Positions 16,674-24,585 of a stretch of DNA of 64,000 nt are shown one piece after another; the stretch's first letter is position 1, and the number at the start of each line of letters is the position of its first letter. The stretch comes from an uncultured Alphaproteobacteria bacterium (GTDB lineage: Bacteria > Pseudomonadota > Alphaproteobacteria > RF32 > CAG-239). Both the position numbers and the translations under genes were made by a program. Below the pieces are notes generated by a model, which saw only the letters and a program-made list of their open reading frames with translations, ran no database searches and was not told the origin of the DNA. The stretch covers positions 62,001 to 126,000 of the forward strand of contig CAKQNT010000003.1 of NCBI GenBank assembly GCA_934255405.1, written 5' to 3'.

Positions 16674-19010
16674 ATGCGTGGAATTTGCTTGACGTTAGCA
16701 CTAGTTTTAACCAGCACATTGGCTTTGGCAAAATCACATTTCCTGCCGGATTATCAAGGCGCCGGACTAGATGAACGCGTGCAAGAATTTGAAAATCCGC
16801 ACACTACTAACACTTGTTCAGTTTATGGCATGTATAGCAGTTCAAGCCAAAGCGGTATGATCTGCAGCGTCACCTATCCGGCTTCCGGTCTAACCTGTTA
16901 CACCTGCCAACCTTGCGATAGCGCATATCAATACACCACAGTGGAGTGTCCAGCTCCTACATATAGCTTATCCGAGCAATGCGGTGGCAAATATAAAAAC
17001 TGCAATTGCGACATCACATTATATCCAACCACTTTTACCACCACCGGCTGTCCGCGGGGTTTGATTCCCGATACTGATGATTATTGCGAGGACAAGCCCG
17101 ACGGCACCAAACACTATGCCTGTGTCAGACCGGTGTGCAAGCCGGATAACATTATGGTAGAAGATTGCCAAGCCCAAGGCGACGGCCACAATTGCATCGC
17201 TTCTACAGAGGAAAATTGCACTGATTATTGCGATATCAGTGGCTGTCAGGATAAATGTGCTTACTTAAGACGCACCGGACAAGCGCGTTCCGATTGTCAA
17301 TACGGCTGTGCTGTCGGCAAAGAAGTCAGCGGTTGCACAGATTTATGTTATGAATGCGGAGAGAAACCAGAATCTCCCACCAATACTTGTGCGGATATTT
17401 ATGACGGCAAAAGCAATACCACGGCAATCATCAGTCAGCTGGGAGCAGATGCGCTGGCGGCAACCGCGGCTAATCAATATTATGTCGGCGACAAGAACGG
17501 TGATTTTGGACAAGGCAAGTGGTATCTGCCGAGTATTGGCGAACTGGTTGATATGTATGGCGTTGATCCGGATCAGATAACTTCTGGCAGCGGCACAAGC
17601 GGTGCAACCGGCGGCTATATAGAAAGAATCAATAACGCACTTATAGCACTGTACGATAAGGGTATTGATACTGATATTCTGTCGGATACCTATTGGTCGT
17701 CATCAGAACATTCCGCGGATCATGTCTGGACACTAACGGCATCTTCTGCCAATGGTTCGGGTAACCGCTCTTATACCCTGAAAGATTATCCTGACCGGAT
17801 TTATGTCCGCCCCTTTTTGCAGGTCGAGAACTGCTTTGTTGTTCAAGTTGTTCAATATAATGCGCCATCTCCGCAAATTGGGCAAATCGTTTATGATGAT
17901 AAGAGTTGGGGCAATGTTAGGGATTACTACAGCTGGAGCAGCTCAAAACCGGTCGGAATAATTGCCTCTGTTAATAGAACTGATGGTTCGGTCAAGATTG
18001 TCAGCCTTAAGAATTTGACTTTCAGCACCACAGACAGCAGCGGTAACTTTGATGCTGATAATCCTTATGGCGGCAAGTATGAAGAGAGTACTTGGGCACC
18101 GTATGATAAAAGAGCAGCAAATGTTATCGGTGTTCCCAATTATAGCAGTGACAAGCTCAAGACTATGCTAAAAAAATGTGCAGCTAAGGATGTGGAAAAC
18201 AGTTGTCCTATTGATAACGCTGGACTGGTTGCTATATTTGACGGCAAAAGCAATACCCAAAAAATTGTAGCGCAATTGGGCGAAAAAGGTCTAGTGGCTT
18301 ATGCCACAACCCAATTCTATGTTGGCGATAAAAACGGTGACTTTGGGCAGGGCAATTGGTATCTGCCGGCGATTGGCGAACTGATTGATATGTATGGAAC
18401 CGATACCTCAAAAATAAATGCGTCAATTAGCGACAGCGGAGCTTTAGGCAATGTTATGGCAAAAATTAATGCCGCTCTTGCCACGCTGAAAGATAAAGGA
18501 GCAGAGGCCGGGAAGCTTACGGAGCATTATTGGAGCTCTTCTGAGGGATCTGCAAAAGTTGCGTGGAAAATAGTTTCAACTACCGGCTTCCGTAATCTTG
18601 ACCCAAAGGAATCTGCTGTTTTTACCAGGCCAATACTGTTGTTGGAGAACTGTTTTAATCCATCTATTGTTTCCAGCTCAGATGAAAACATTGCGCCAGC
18701 CCCAAAAATCGGTGATGTAATGTATGAGGACAAAAGCTATGGTTCTGCCGAAAATTATGATGCAAACAAAAAAGCGGTTGGAATAGTTATTGCTGTTGCT
18801 ACGGATGGATCTGTTAAAATTATAAGTCTAAAAGATTTAACTTTTAGTTCCTATAACAGCGCCGGAAATTTTAATCCGGAGAATCCTTATGGGGCAAGAG
18901 GAAAGCTCGCATCTTGGGCAACTGGTGATAAGGTGTCTGAAGATATTACAGAGATTCCGAGCCCTGACCTTACTCGTGTCTATCGCCAGTGCATTACATG
19001 CAAATTGTAG
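16674..19010 (+). CDS. Secreted cysteine-rich protein with two DUF1566/Lcl-like modules (paralog)
   Basis: This 778-residue protein is a paralog of the 4066 gene. The signal peptide is residues 1-19 (cut after LALA). A Cys-rich region spans about 48-240 with the same pattern as the paralog, for example YGMYSSSSQSGM and YPASGLTCYTCQPC. Module A1 (about 239-388) has GKWYLPSIGEL, YWSSSE and YVRPF. Module B1 is about 397-502. Module A2 (about 511-661) follows directly with no second Cys-rich piece and has NWYLPAIGEL and YWSSSE. Module B2 (676-760) leads to a short CITCKL end. The start has AGGAG 7 bases upstream. The function is unknown; a role in binding at the cell surface is a guess from the Lcl_C family. 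Confidence 0.87.
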   Translation: MRGICLTLALVLTSTLALAKSHFLPDYQGAGLDERVQEFENPHTTNTCSVYGMYSSSSQSGMICSVTYPASGLTCYTCQPCDSAYQYTTVECPAPTYSLSEQCGGKYKNCNCDITLYPTTFTTTGCPRGLIPDTDDYCEDKPDGTKHYACVRPVCKPDNIMVEDCQAQGDGHNCIASTEENCTDYCDISGCQDKCAYLRRTGQARSDCQYGCAVGKEVSGCTDLCYECGEKPESPTNTCADIYDGKSNTTAIISQLGADALAATAANQYYVGDKNGDFGQGKWYLPSIGELVDMYGVDPDQITSGSGTSGATGGYIERINNALIALYDKGIDTDILSDTYWSSSEHSADHVWTLTASSANGSGNRSYTLKDYPDRIYVRPFLQVENCFVVQVVQYNAPSPQIGQIVYDDKSWGNVRDYYSWSSSKPVGIIASVNRTDGSVKIVSLKNLTFSTTDSSGNFDADNPYGGKYEESTWAPYDKRAANVIGVPNYSSDKLKTMLKKCAAKDVENSCPIDNAGLVAIFDGKSNTQKIVAQLGEKGLVAYATTQFYVGDKNGDFGQGNWYLPAIGELIDMYGTDTSKINASISDSGALGNVMAKINAALATLKDKGAEAGKLTEHYWSSSEGSAKVAWKIVSTTGFRNLDPKESAVFTRPILLLENCFNPSIVSSSDENIAPAPKIGDVMYEDKSYGSAENYDANKKAVGIVIAVATDGSVKIISLKDLTFSSYNSAGNFNPENPYGARGKLASWATGDKVSEDITEIPSPDLTRVYRQCITCKL

Positions 19011-19118
19011 GCTAATTAAGGGGGAAAATCTGTGAGCGGAGCGAAGTATCCAGCATGTTCCTGACTTTTCGCAACGCTCAGAGCGACAGTTAAAACACAG
19101 GGCAACAACAGGCACTGT

Positions 19119-19368
19119 CTTTGCGCGAACGGCGTCAGCCGCGAGAAGCAATCCATCTTTATCTTAAGGTAAAATGGATTGCTTCGGTTTACTAGCGTTC
19201 ACTTCGCAATGACAGATTCTGACGAGCGAAACAGGCACCATCCCGAACAACGAACATAGTGAGTTGTGAGTATATTCTTGAGAATGCCCGTGCCGGCTCG
19301 GCACCGAGCGCCGAGCCAACGGCGAGCAAGCGAGTAAATTCTTGCTTATGCCTCCAGGCGCTGCCTGG
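19119..19368. repeat. Composite intergenic repeat block, copy 2
   Basis: The gap 19011-19368 has no gene. It holds the same order of blocks as 3668-3860: CGCGAACGGC with GCAATCCATCTTT and a TTCGCAATGACAG end, then ACAGGCACCATCCCGAAC through GTGCCGGCTCGGCAC. A second unit, GAGCGCCGAGCCAACGGCGA to the hairpin CCAGGCGCTGCCTGG, ends exactly one base before the complement of the glgP stop codon. On the minus strand that hairpin therefore sits immediately after glgP. Confidence 0.8.
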
Positions 19369-21828
19369 TTAGCAAGGTTTGATATGCCAAATGTTTTTAG
19401 CGTATTCCATCACTGCACGATCGGAGGTAAACTTGCCGATACGAGCCACATTCAAGATAGCTTTGCGAGTCCACTCATCTTTATTTTGGAAATCCTTTTC
19501 AATCTTTTTCATTGCAGTATCGAAAGCTTCCAAATCAGCCAAAACAAAGAAGTAATCACGATTAATCAGTTCCTCAAATATCGGCTTAAAGAGCAACACA
19601 TAATCTTTTTCGCAAAACATATTAGAGTTTACGGCATTTAGAATACGTTTTACATAATTGTTCTTTTCATAAATTTCCCGCGGGTTATAAGTCGGGCGCA
19701 TATCGTTAACTTGTTTTTCTGTCAGTCCGAAGAGGTAGAAGTTTTCAGCGCCTACTTCATTGCGGATTTCAATGTTTGCGCCATCCAGTGTCCCGAGGGT
19801 GAGGGCGCCGTTAAGGGCAAACTTCATATTGCCGGTGCCGCTGGCCTCAAATCCGGCGGTTGAAGATTGAACGCTGACATCTGCGGCCGGAATCATAACC
19901 TCTGCCAAAGATACCTTATAGTCGGGAATAAACACAACTTTAAGCATATCATTGACTTTGGGATCAGAGTTAACAACTTCTGCCACGTTGTTAATAAGTT
20001 TGATGATCAGCTTTGCAAAGTTATAAGACGGAGCCGCCTTGCCGGCAAAGATATATGTTTTTGGAGTAATCGGTTTGACATTATCTTTAATAATTGCCAG
20101 ATAATCGCCGATAACCTGCAAAATGGTCATAAGCTGGCGTTTGTATTCATGAATACGTTTAGAATGCACAATGAAAATGCTCTCTGGATTGACCATGATT
20201 CCGGCGGCGCGGAAAATACGCTGTGCCAAAGCCTTTTTGTTGGCCACTTTAACCGCGGCAAATTCTTTAACAAACTTTTTATCTTCAGCCAGCGGTTCCA
20301 GTTTTTTGAGCTCAGTCAGTTTGGTAACCCAGCCATCACCGATTTCTGTGGTAATGAGGTCGGCCAAAGCGGTGTTGGCGTGCAAGAGCCAGCGGCGCGG
20401 AGTAATACCATTGGTAACGTTGGTGAATTTTTCCGGCCATAGTTCATAAAATTCGGGTACCAGTTTGGTTTTGATAAGTTCGGAGTGGATTGCCGCCACG
20501 CCGTTAACCGAGAAAGAGCCGACAATTGAGAGATTGGCCATACGGATAATCTGGTTGTTGCCATCGCCCGAAACAATAGAAACCTTAGCCAGTTTGGCCT
20601 GATCTTCGCCAAACTTAGAGCGGGCAAAGTCCATAAAACGGCGGTTTATTTCATAAATAATCTGCAGGTGGCGGGGCAGCATACGTCCGATAATTCGAGC
20701 CGGCCATGTCTCCAGAGCTTCCGGCAGCAAAGTGTGGTTAGTGTATGCAAATACCTTAGAAGTAACATTCCAAGCATCTTCCCATTCCTGCCCATAGACA
20801 TCGACCAGCAGGCGCATCATTTCGGCAATGGCGATTGCCGGATGCGTATCATTCAGTTGAATAACCACTTTTTCCGGCAGCTGGCTAAAGTCTTCGCTCT
20901 TTTCCAAAAAACGACGCAAAATATCCTGAATTGCGCAAGAGGCAAAGAAGTATTGCTGTTTAAGGCGCAACTCTTTTCCGGATTCCACTGCATCAGACGG
21001 ATACAAAACCTTAGAAACGGTTTCGGTTTCGATTTTTTCTTTCATAGCCTCGATGTAGCCGCCTTCATTGAAGATGTTAATATCCAGCTCATCATCGGTT
21101 TTGGCGGAGAACAGGCGCAGATAGTTTACGGATTTGCCGGCATATCCGACAATCGGAAAGTCAAACGGCACGCCGTATATAGTTTTAGTGTTCATCCAAA
21201 CAAAGCTTTTTTGTCCGTTAGGATTATCCAGCACCTCAACATCACCATAAATCGGGATTTTTACAATTCTATCGTGGCGGGCAAACTGCCATGGAGAGTT
21301 CTCTGCCGGCCAGCTGTCTGCCTGCTCAACTTGATAGCCGTTTTCAAACTTTTGCTTAAACAAACCGAACTGATAATCGATTCCATAGCCGAAACCGGCC
21401 AAGCCCAGCGAAGCCATAGAGTCCAGATAGCAGGCGGCCAAACGTCCGAGACCGCCGTTACCCAGCGCCGGATCATATTCGGTATCAAAAATTTCTTCCA
21501 AAGAAAAGTTTGGAAAACCATCAATCTTAACATTTTTCATAATATCAAACAGACCAAGATTGTGGAGATTGTTTTCCAAAGAACGGCCGATAAGATATTC
21601 TATTGAAAGGTAATAAACCCTTTTGGAGTTGCATTTATTGTAGCGGGCAATGGTCTCATACATCTTGTCCATGGCAAATTCTCGCACTGCCAAAGAAATA
21701 GCCTGCAGAGCCTCGTCTTTGGTGAGTTCGCAAGTGCGTTTGCCAATAAAATATTTAATATAATGCTCAATCGAAAGTTTGAGGCGAGCCCGATCAATTT
21801 CACTAATAATCGCAGAATTTTTTTTCAC
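19369..21828 (-). CDS. glgP: Glycogen/starch phosphorylase
   Basis: The enzyme releases glucose 1-phosphate from glycogen or maltodextrin, using pyridoxal phosphate. The PLP lysine is about residue 669 in SGTGNMKFALNG. Other family motifs are EDPALGNGGLGRLAACYLDS-like text near residue 115 (here EYDPALGNGGLGRLAA), QLNDTHPAIAIAEMMR and TNGITPRRWL. The length of 819 residues is normal. No other glycogen gene is in the window. The gene runs opposite to tolC with a 181-base gap before it, and its stop codon abuts a repeat hairpin. Confidence 0.95.
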   Translation of the reverse strand: MKKNSAIISEIDRARLKLSIEHYIKYFIGKRTCELTKDEALQAISLAVREFAMDKMYETIARYNKCNSKRVYYLSIEYLIGRSLENNLHNLGLFDIMKNVKIDGFPNFSLEEIFDTEYDPALGNGGLGRLAACYLDSMASLGLAGFGYGIDYQFGLFKQKFENGYQVEQADSWPAENSPWQFARHDRIVKIPIYGDVEVLDNPNGQKSFVWMNTKTIYGVPFDFPIVGYAGKSVNYLRLFSAKTDDELDINIFNEGGYIEAMKEKIETETVSKVLYPSDAVESGKELRLKQQYFFASCAIQDILRRFLEKSEDFSQLPEKVVIQLNDTHPAIAIAEMMRLLVDVYGQEWEDAWNVTSKVFAYTNHTLLPEALETWPARIIGRMLPRHLQIIYEINRRFMDFARSKFGEDQAKLAKVSIVSGDGNNQIIRMANLSIVGSFSVNGVAAIHSELIKTKLVPEFYELWPEKFTNVTNGITPRRWLLHANTALADLITTEIGDGWVTKLTELKKLEPLAEDKKFVKEFAAVKVANKKALAQRIFRAAGIMVNPESIFIVHSKRIHEYKRQLMTILQVIGDYLAIIKDNVKPITPKTYIFAGKAAPSYNFAKLIIKLINNVAEVVNSDPKVNDMLKVVFIPDYKVSLAEVMIPAADVSVQSSTAGFEASGTGNMKFALNGALTLGTLDGANIEIRNEVGAENFYLFGLTEKQVNDMRPTYNPREIYEKNNYVKRILNAVNSNMFCEKDYVLLFKPIFEELINRDYFFVLADLEAFDTAMKKIEKDFQNKDEWTRKAILNVARIGKFTSDRAVMEYAKNIWHIKPC

Positions 21829-21959
21829 TTTAATAACTCCTGTAGGGAAAAATACCGAATTATCCCAAGCCTAGTAAAAATTGTTTGAAATATGGTTAAT
21901 ATATAATCCTTTTTGTCGGCGAAATCAGAGAAAATACAATTTTTTTTGCGAAAAATTTA

Positions 21960-21988
21960 TTGTAAATTAACTCCCATACTAATATAAT
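21960..21988 (+). promoter_or_regulatory. Promoter for tolC
   Basis: TTGTAA (21960-21965) and a perfect TATAAT (21983-21988) are 17 bases apart, 34 bases before the tolC ATG. The remaining gap to glgP must also hold the glgP promoter, which I could not place. Confidence 0.6.
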
Positions 21989-22021
21989 CAGCAACAATTG
22001 TGATTAATATTGAGGTACAAG

Positions 22022-23398
22022 ATGAAATATGGTTTTATTGCCGGACTTATGGCGGCAACATCAATTGCTTTGGCAACAGCTCCCGCCTCAGCCGGAAGTA
22101 TTTTTGAGGCACTGAGCGAAACATACAATACCAACCCGACTTTGCAAGCTGAGCGCGCTTATCTGCGTTCTGTGGATGAGAACGTGGCAATCGCCAAATC
22201 AGGCTATCGTCCGACTGTGGCCTTGACCGGCTCTTATCGTGACACTCACAACAATGTTGATTCCGATAGTTCTTATGGGCGTGTCGGCGGGGGCGATACC
22301 ACCAACAAAAGTATGGCGGCCAAACTCTCTCAGCCGTTGTTTAGCGGTTTTTCTACCGTAAACTCTGTCAAATCCGCGGATCAGGCTGTTCGCGCTGAGC
22401 AAAACAACCTTTACAATGTTGAACAGCAGGTTTTGCTTGATGCCTCAACCGCATATCTGGATGTTCTGCGCGATGAGGCCATTGTTGAGTTGCAAAAAAA
22501 TAATGAAAAACTACTCAAAAAACGTTTGGATGAGACCAAACAGCGCTTTAATGTCGGCGAGGTAACCCGTACCGATGTTTCGCAGGCTAAAGCCCGCTAC
22601 TCTCAGGCTATGTCCGATCGCATCGCCGCCGAGGGAACCTTGGAGGTTTCCAAAGCCTCTTATGCCAAAATTATCGGTTCTGCACCAGATAAACTGGAAG
22701 AGCCCAAAGTAGTTAGCGGTATGTTGCCCAAAAGTTATGATGAGGCCATGAATATTGCTCTTAAAAACAACTATTCCATCAAACAGGCCAAACACCTCTA
22801 CAATTCTAAGGGCTATGCCGTATACGCCAACACCGGCGCTCTAATGCCGCAGTTGAGTTTTGATGCCGCCGCCTCTAAAGTTAAGTCTGAAAATGACAAC
22901 GCTCTGAGCGGCGATACTACTACAGATAGTGTCGAGTGGGGGCTTAATCTGAGTATTCCGTTGTACAATGCCGGTGAGAGTCGTGCCAAAATCCGTCAGA
23001 GCAAACATCAAAAATGGCAGGCGCAAGAAGTTATGATGGAAACCGAACGTCAGGTTAGAGCCACGTTTTCCAGCGCTTGGGAGATTATGAAAGCCAACGA
23101 AACCAAAATTTCCGCCATCAAAGAGCAGGTTAAGGCCAACGAGATTGCTTTGGACGGCGTGCAAAAAGAAGAGGCTTTGGGTAATCGCACTATCTTAGAT
23201 GTGTTAGATGCCTATCAGGAGTTGCTTAACTCCAGTGTTAATGAAGTCACTGCCCGCCGCAACTACTATGTTTCAGCCATGAATGTTTTGGTTTCTATGG
23301 GCAAGTTGACTGCTAAGGATTTGAACTTGGATGTTAAACTCTATGATGCCAAAAAGTATTACAAAGAAACCAAGGGCAAGTGGCTGTCATTAAATTGA
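22022..23398 (+). CDS. tolC: TolC-family outer membrane efflux protein
   Basis: This is the outer-membrane channel of a type I secretion or drug-efflux system. A signal peptide (residues 1-24, ending APASA) is followed by two related outer membrane efflux domains. The first begins SIFEALSETYNTNPTLQAERA; the second starts near residue 230 (SYDEAMNIALKNNYSIKQA). NVGEVTRTDVSQA and LGNRTILDVLDAYQELL are typical. The ATG at 22022 is chosen over an in-frame TTG at 22010 because GAGG lies 6 bases upstream and the signal peptide starts there. The mature length of about 434 residues is usual. The order tolC, popZ-like gene, valS is conserved in Alphaproteobacteria. Confidence 0.92.
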   Translation: MKYGFIAGLMAATSIALATAPASAGSIFEALSETYNTNPTLQAERAYLRSVDENVAIAKSGYRPTVALTGSYRDTHNNVDSDSSYGRVGGGDTTNKSMAAKLSQPLFSGFSTVNSVKSADQAVRAEQNNLYNVEQQVLLDASTAYLDVLRDEAIVELQKNNEKLLKKRLDETKQRFNVGEVTRTDVSQAKARYSQAMSDRIAAEGTLEVSKASYAKIIGSAPDKLEEPKVVSGMLPKSYDEAMNIALKNNYSIKQAKHLYNSKGYAVYANTGALMPQLSFDAAASKVKSENDNALSGDTTTDSVEWGLNLSIPLYNAGESRAKIRQSKHQKWQAQEVMMETERQVRATFSSAWEIMKANETKISAIKEQVKANEIALDGVQKEEALGNRTILDVLDAYQELLNSSVNEVTARRNYYVSAMNVLVSMGKLTAKDLNLDVKLYDAKKYYKETKGKWLSLN

Positions 23399-23477
23399 TG
23401 ATATTTGCACAAAAGTTGCTTGATAATACGGGATTTTTGTGTAGAATAAGCTCAAGTTAATAAATTGGAATGTAAAA

Positions 23478-24488
23478 ATGGCCGACGAAAATAATCAGGA
23501 TATGTCTATGGAAGATATCCTCTCTTCCATTAAAAATATATTGGAAGAAGACCAAGCATCTGCGCAACCGGAACTTGAGCCGGAGCCCAAACCTGCGGCA
23601 GATGAAGATGTATTGGATCTAACAGCCGATATGCGCCTGCCTCAAGCTGAAGAGACAATAGATTTGGATGCCGAGCTTGATGGTATGAAAGTTCCCGAAC
23701 TTTCCTCCGCAACTGAGGCACCTGCCGAACTATCAGCCGCGCCGGAAGCAGAGCCCGAAGAACCTCGCGGCGTCAGCGTCGGTTGGGAGGACTTTGAGTC
23801 CGATCCATTTTATGAAGAGCCTGCCGAACAGCCTACGGAAGATAGCGTTCCCGCTGCCGAGGTTGCAGCCGAGGAAGCTGAACTTTCAGAGCCGGAGACC
23901 ATTGCCGAAAATGAGCCTGAATTAGAGCCGGAACCAACAGCAGAAATTGTTGAGCCTGAACCCGAAACAATCACTCCGGAACCGGAGCCTGAAGTTGTGC
24001 CGGAGCCGATAGTTGAGTCGGAACCTGTGTCGGAGCCGGAACCTGTTATCAAGCCGGAACCTGAGCCTGAATTAGAGCCGGAACCTGAGCCTGTGGTTGA
24101 AACAACGGTTGAGCCGGTAGCCGAGGCCAAGGCCGACAGCGCGGTAGATGTTTCTGCCAACATCATCAGCAATTTTGCCAAAATGTTTTCCAAAGAAGAA
24201 CCCGCGCCGGAGCCTGTTGCTCAGCCGGTTGCTTTGTCCGAGCCGATTATTGCTTTGGGCGACGGCGGCAAAACCATAGAAGAGGTTGTTGCCTCGGTCA
24301 TTCGCCAAATTATCGGAGAAGAGGTTGCTGCCCATTGGCGCGAAGGCGTGGACTATAACTCATTGGCTCGAGAAGAAATTGCCTCTCAAACCAAGCAATG
24401 GCTAGATAATAATTTGCCGACAATAGTTGAAAAAATCGTCAAACAAGAAATTGAACGAGTGATGGCAAAGGTTGGTAATAATCAGTAG
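23478..24488 (+). CDS. popZ: Polar organizing protein PopZ (DUF2497)
   Basis: PopZ forms a cytoplasmic polymer at the cell pole that anchors the chromosome and recruits polar proteins. The N-terminus SMEDILSSIKNILEED (residues 10-25) is the partner-binding helix. The middle (about 30-245) is acidic and disordered, with dense Glu-Pro repeats. The C-terminal 70 residues (from IEEVVASVIRQIIGEEVAAH to the end) are the oligomerisation helices of DUF2497. It lies between tolC and valS, the usual alphaproteobacterial place. At 336 residues it is longer than Caulobacter PopZ because of the Glu-Pro spacer. Confidence 0.85.
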   Translation: MADENNQDMSMEDILSSIKNILEEDQASAQPELEPEPKPAADEDVLDLTADMRLPQAEETIDLDAELDGMKVPELSSATEAPAELSAAPEAEPEEPRGVSVGWEDFESDPFYEEPAEQPTEDSVPAAEVAAEEAELSEPETIAENEPELEPEPTAEIVEPEPETITPEPEPEVVPEPIVESEPVSEPEPVIKPEPEPELEPEPEPVVETTVEPVAEAKADSAVDVSANIISNFAKMFSKEEPAPEPVAQPVALSEPIIALGDGGKTIEEVVASVIRQIIGEEVAAHWREGVDYNSLAREEIASQTKQWLDNNLPTIVEKIVKQEIERVMAKVGNNQ

Positions 24489-24516
24489 CTGTACTGAACC
24501 GACCTCAAACCTTTTT

Positions 24517-24558
24517 GTGCCCCCGAGAGCGTTTCCTGAGGGCACTTTGCATTTTTGT
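24517..24558 (+). terminator. Possible terminator after popZ
   Basis: A short stem (GTGCCC at 24517 with GGGCAC at 24540) has a long loop and is followed by TTTGCATTTTTG. It is weak compared with the other terminators here. Confidence 0.4.
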
Positions 24559-24585
24559 TAAGTTAATCAAATTCTGGAAAATAAA

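Noticed and set aside
20668..21606. A 312-residue open frame on the plus strand
   Set aside because: It is fully antisense to glgP, which has all family motifs. The frame has no ribosome site and reads as composition-driven text.
22010..22021. A TTG start for tolC
   Set aside because: It overlaps the GAGG ribosome site that serves the ATG at 22022, and the signal peptide starts at that ATG.
23810..24193. A Ser/Gly-rich repeat frame on the minus strand
   Set aside because: It is the reverse reading of the Glu-Pro codons in popZ.
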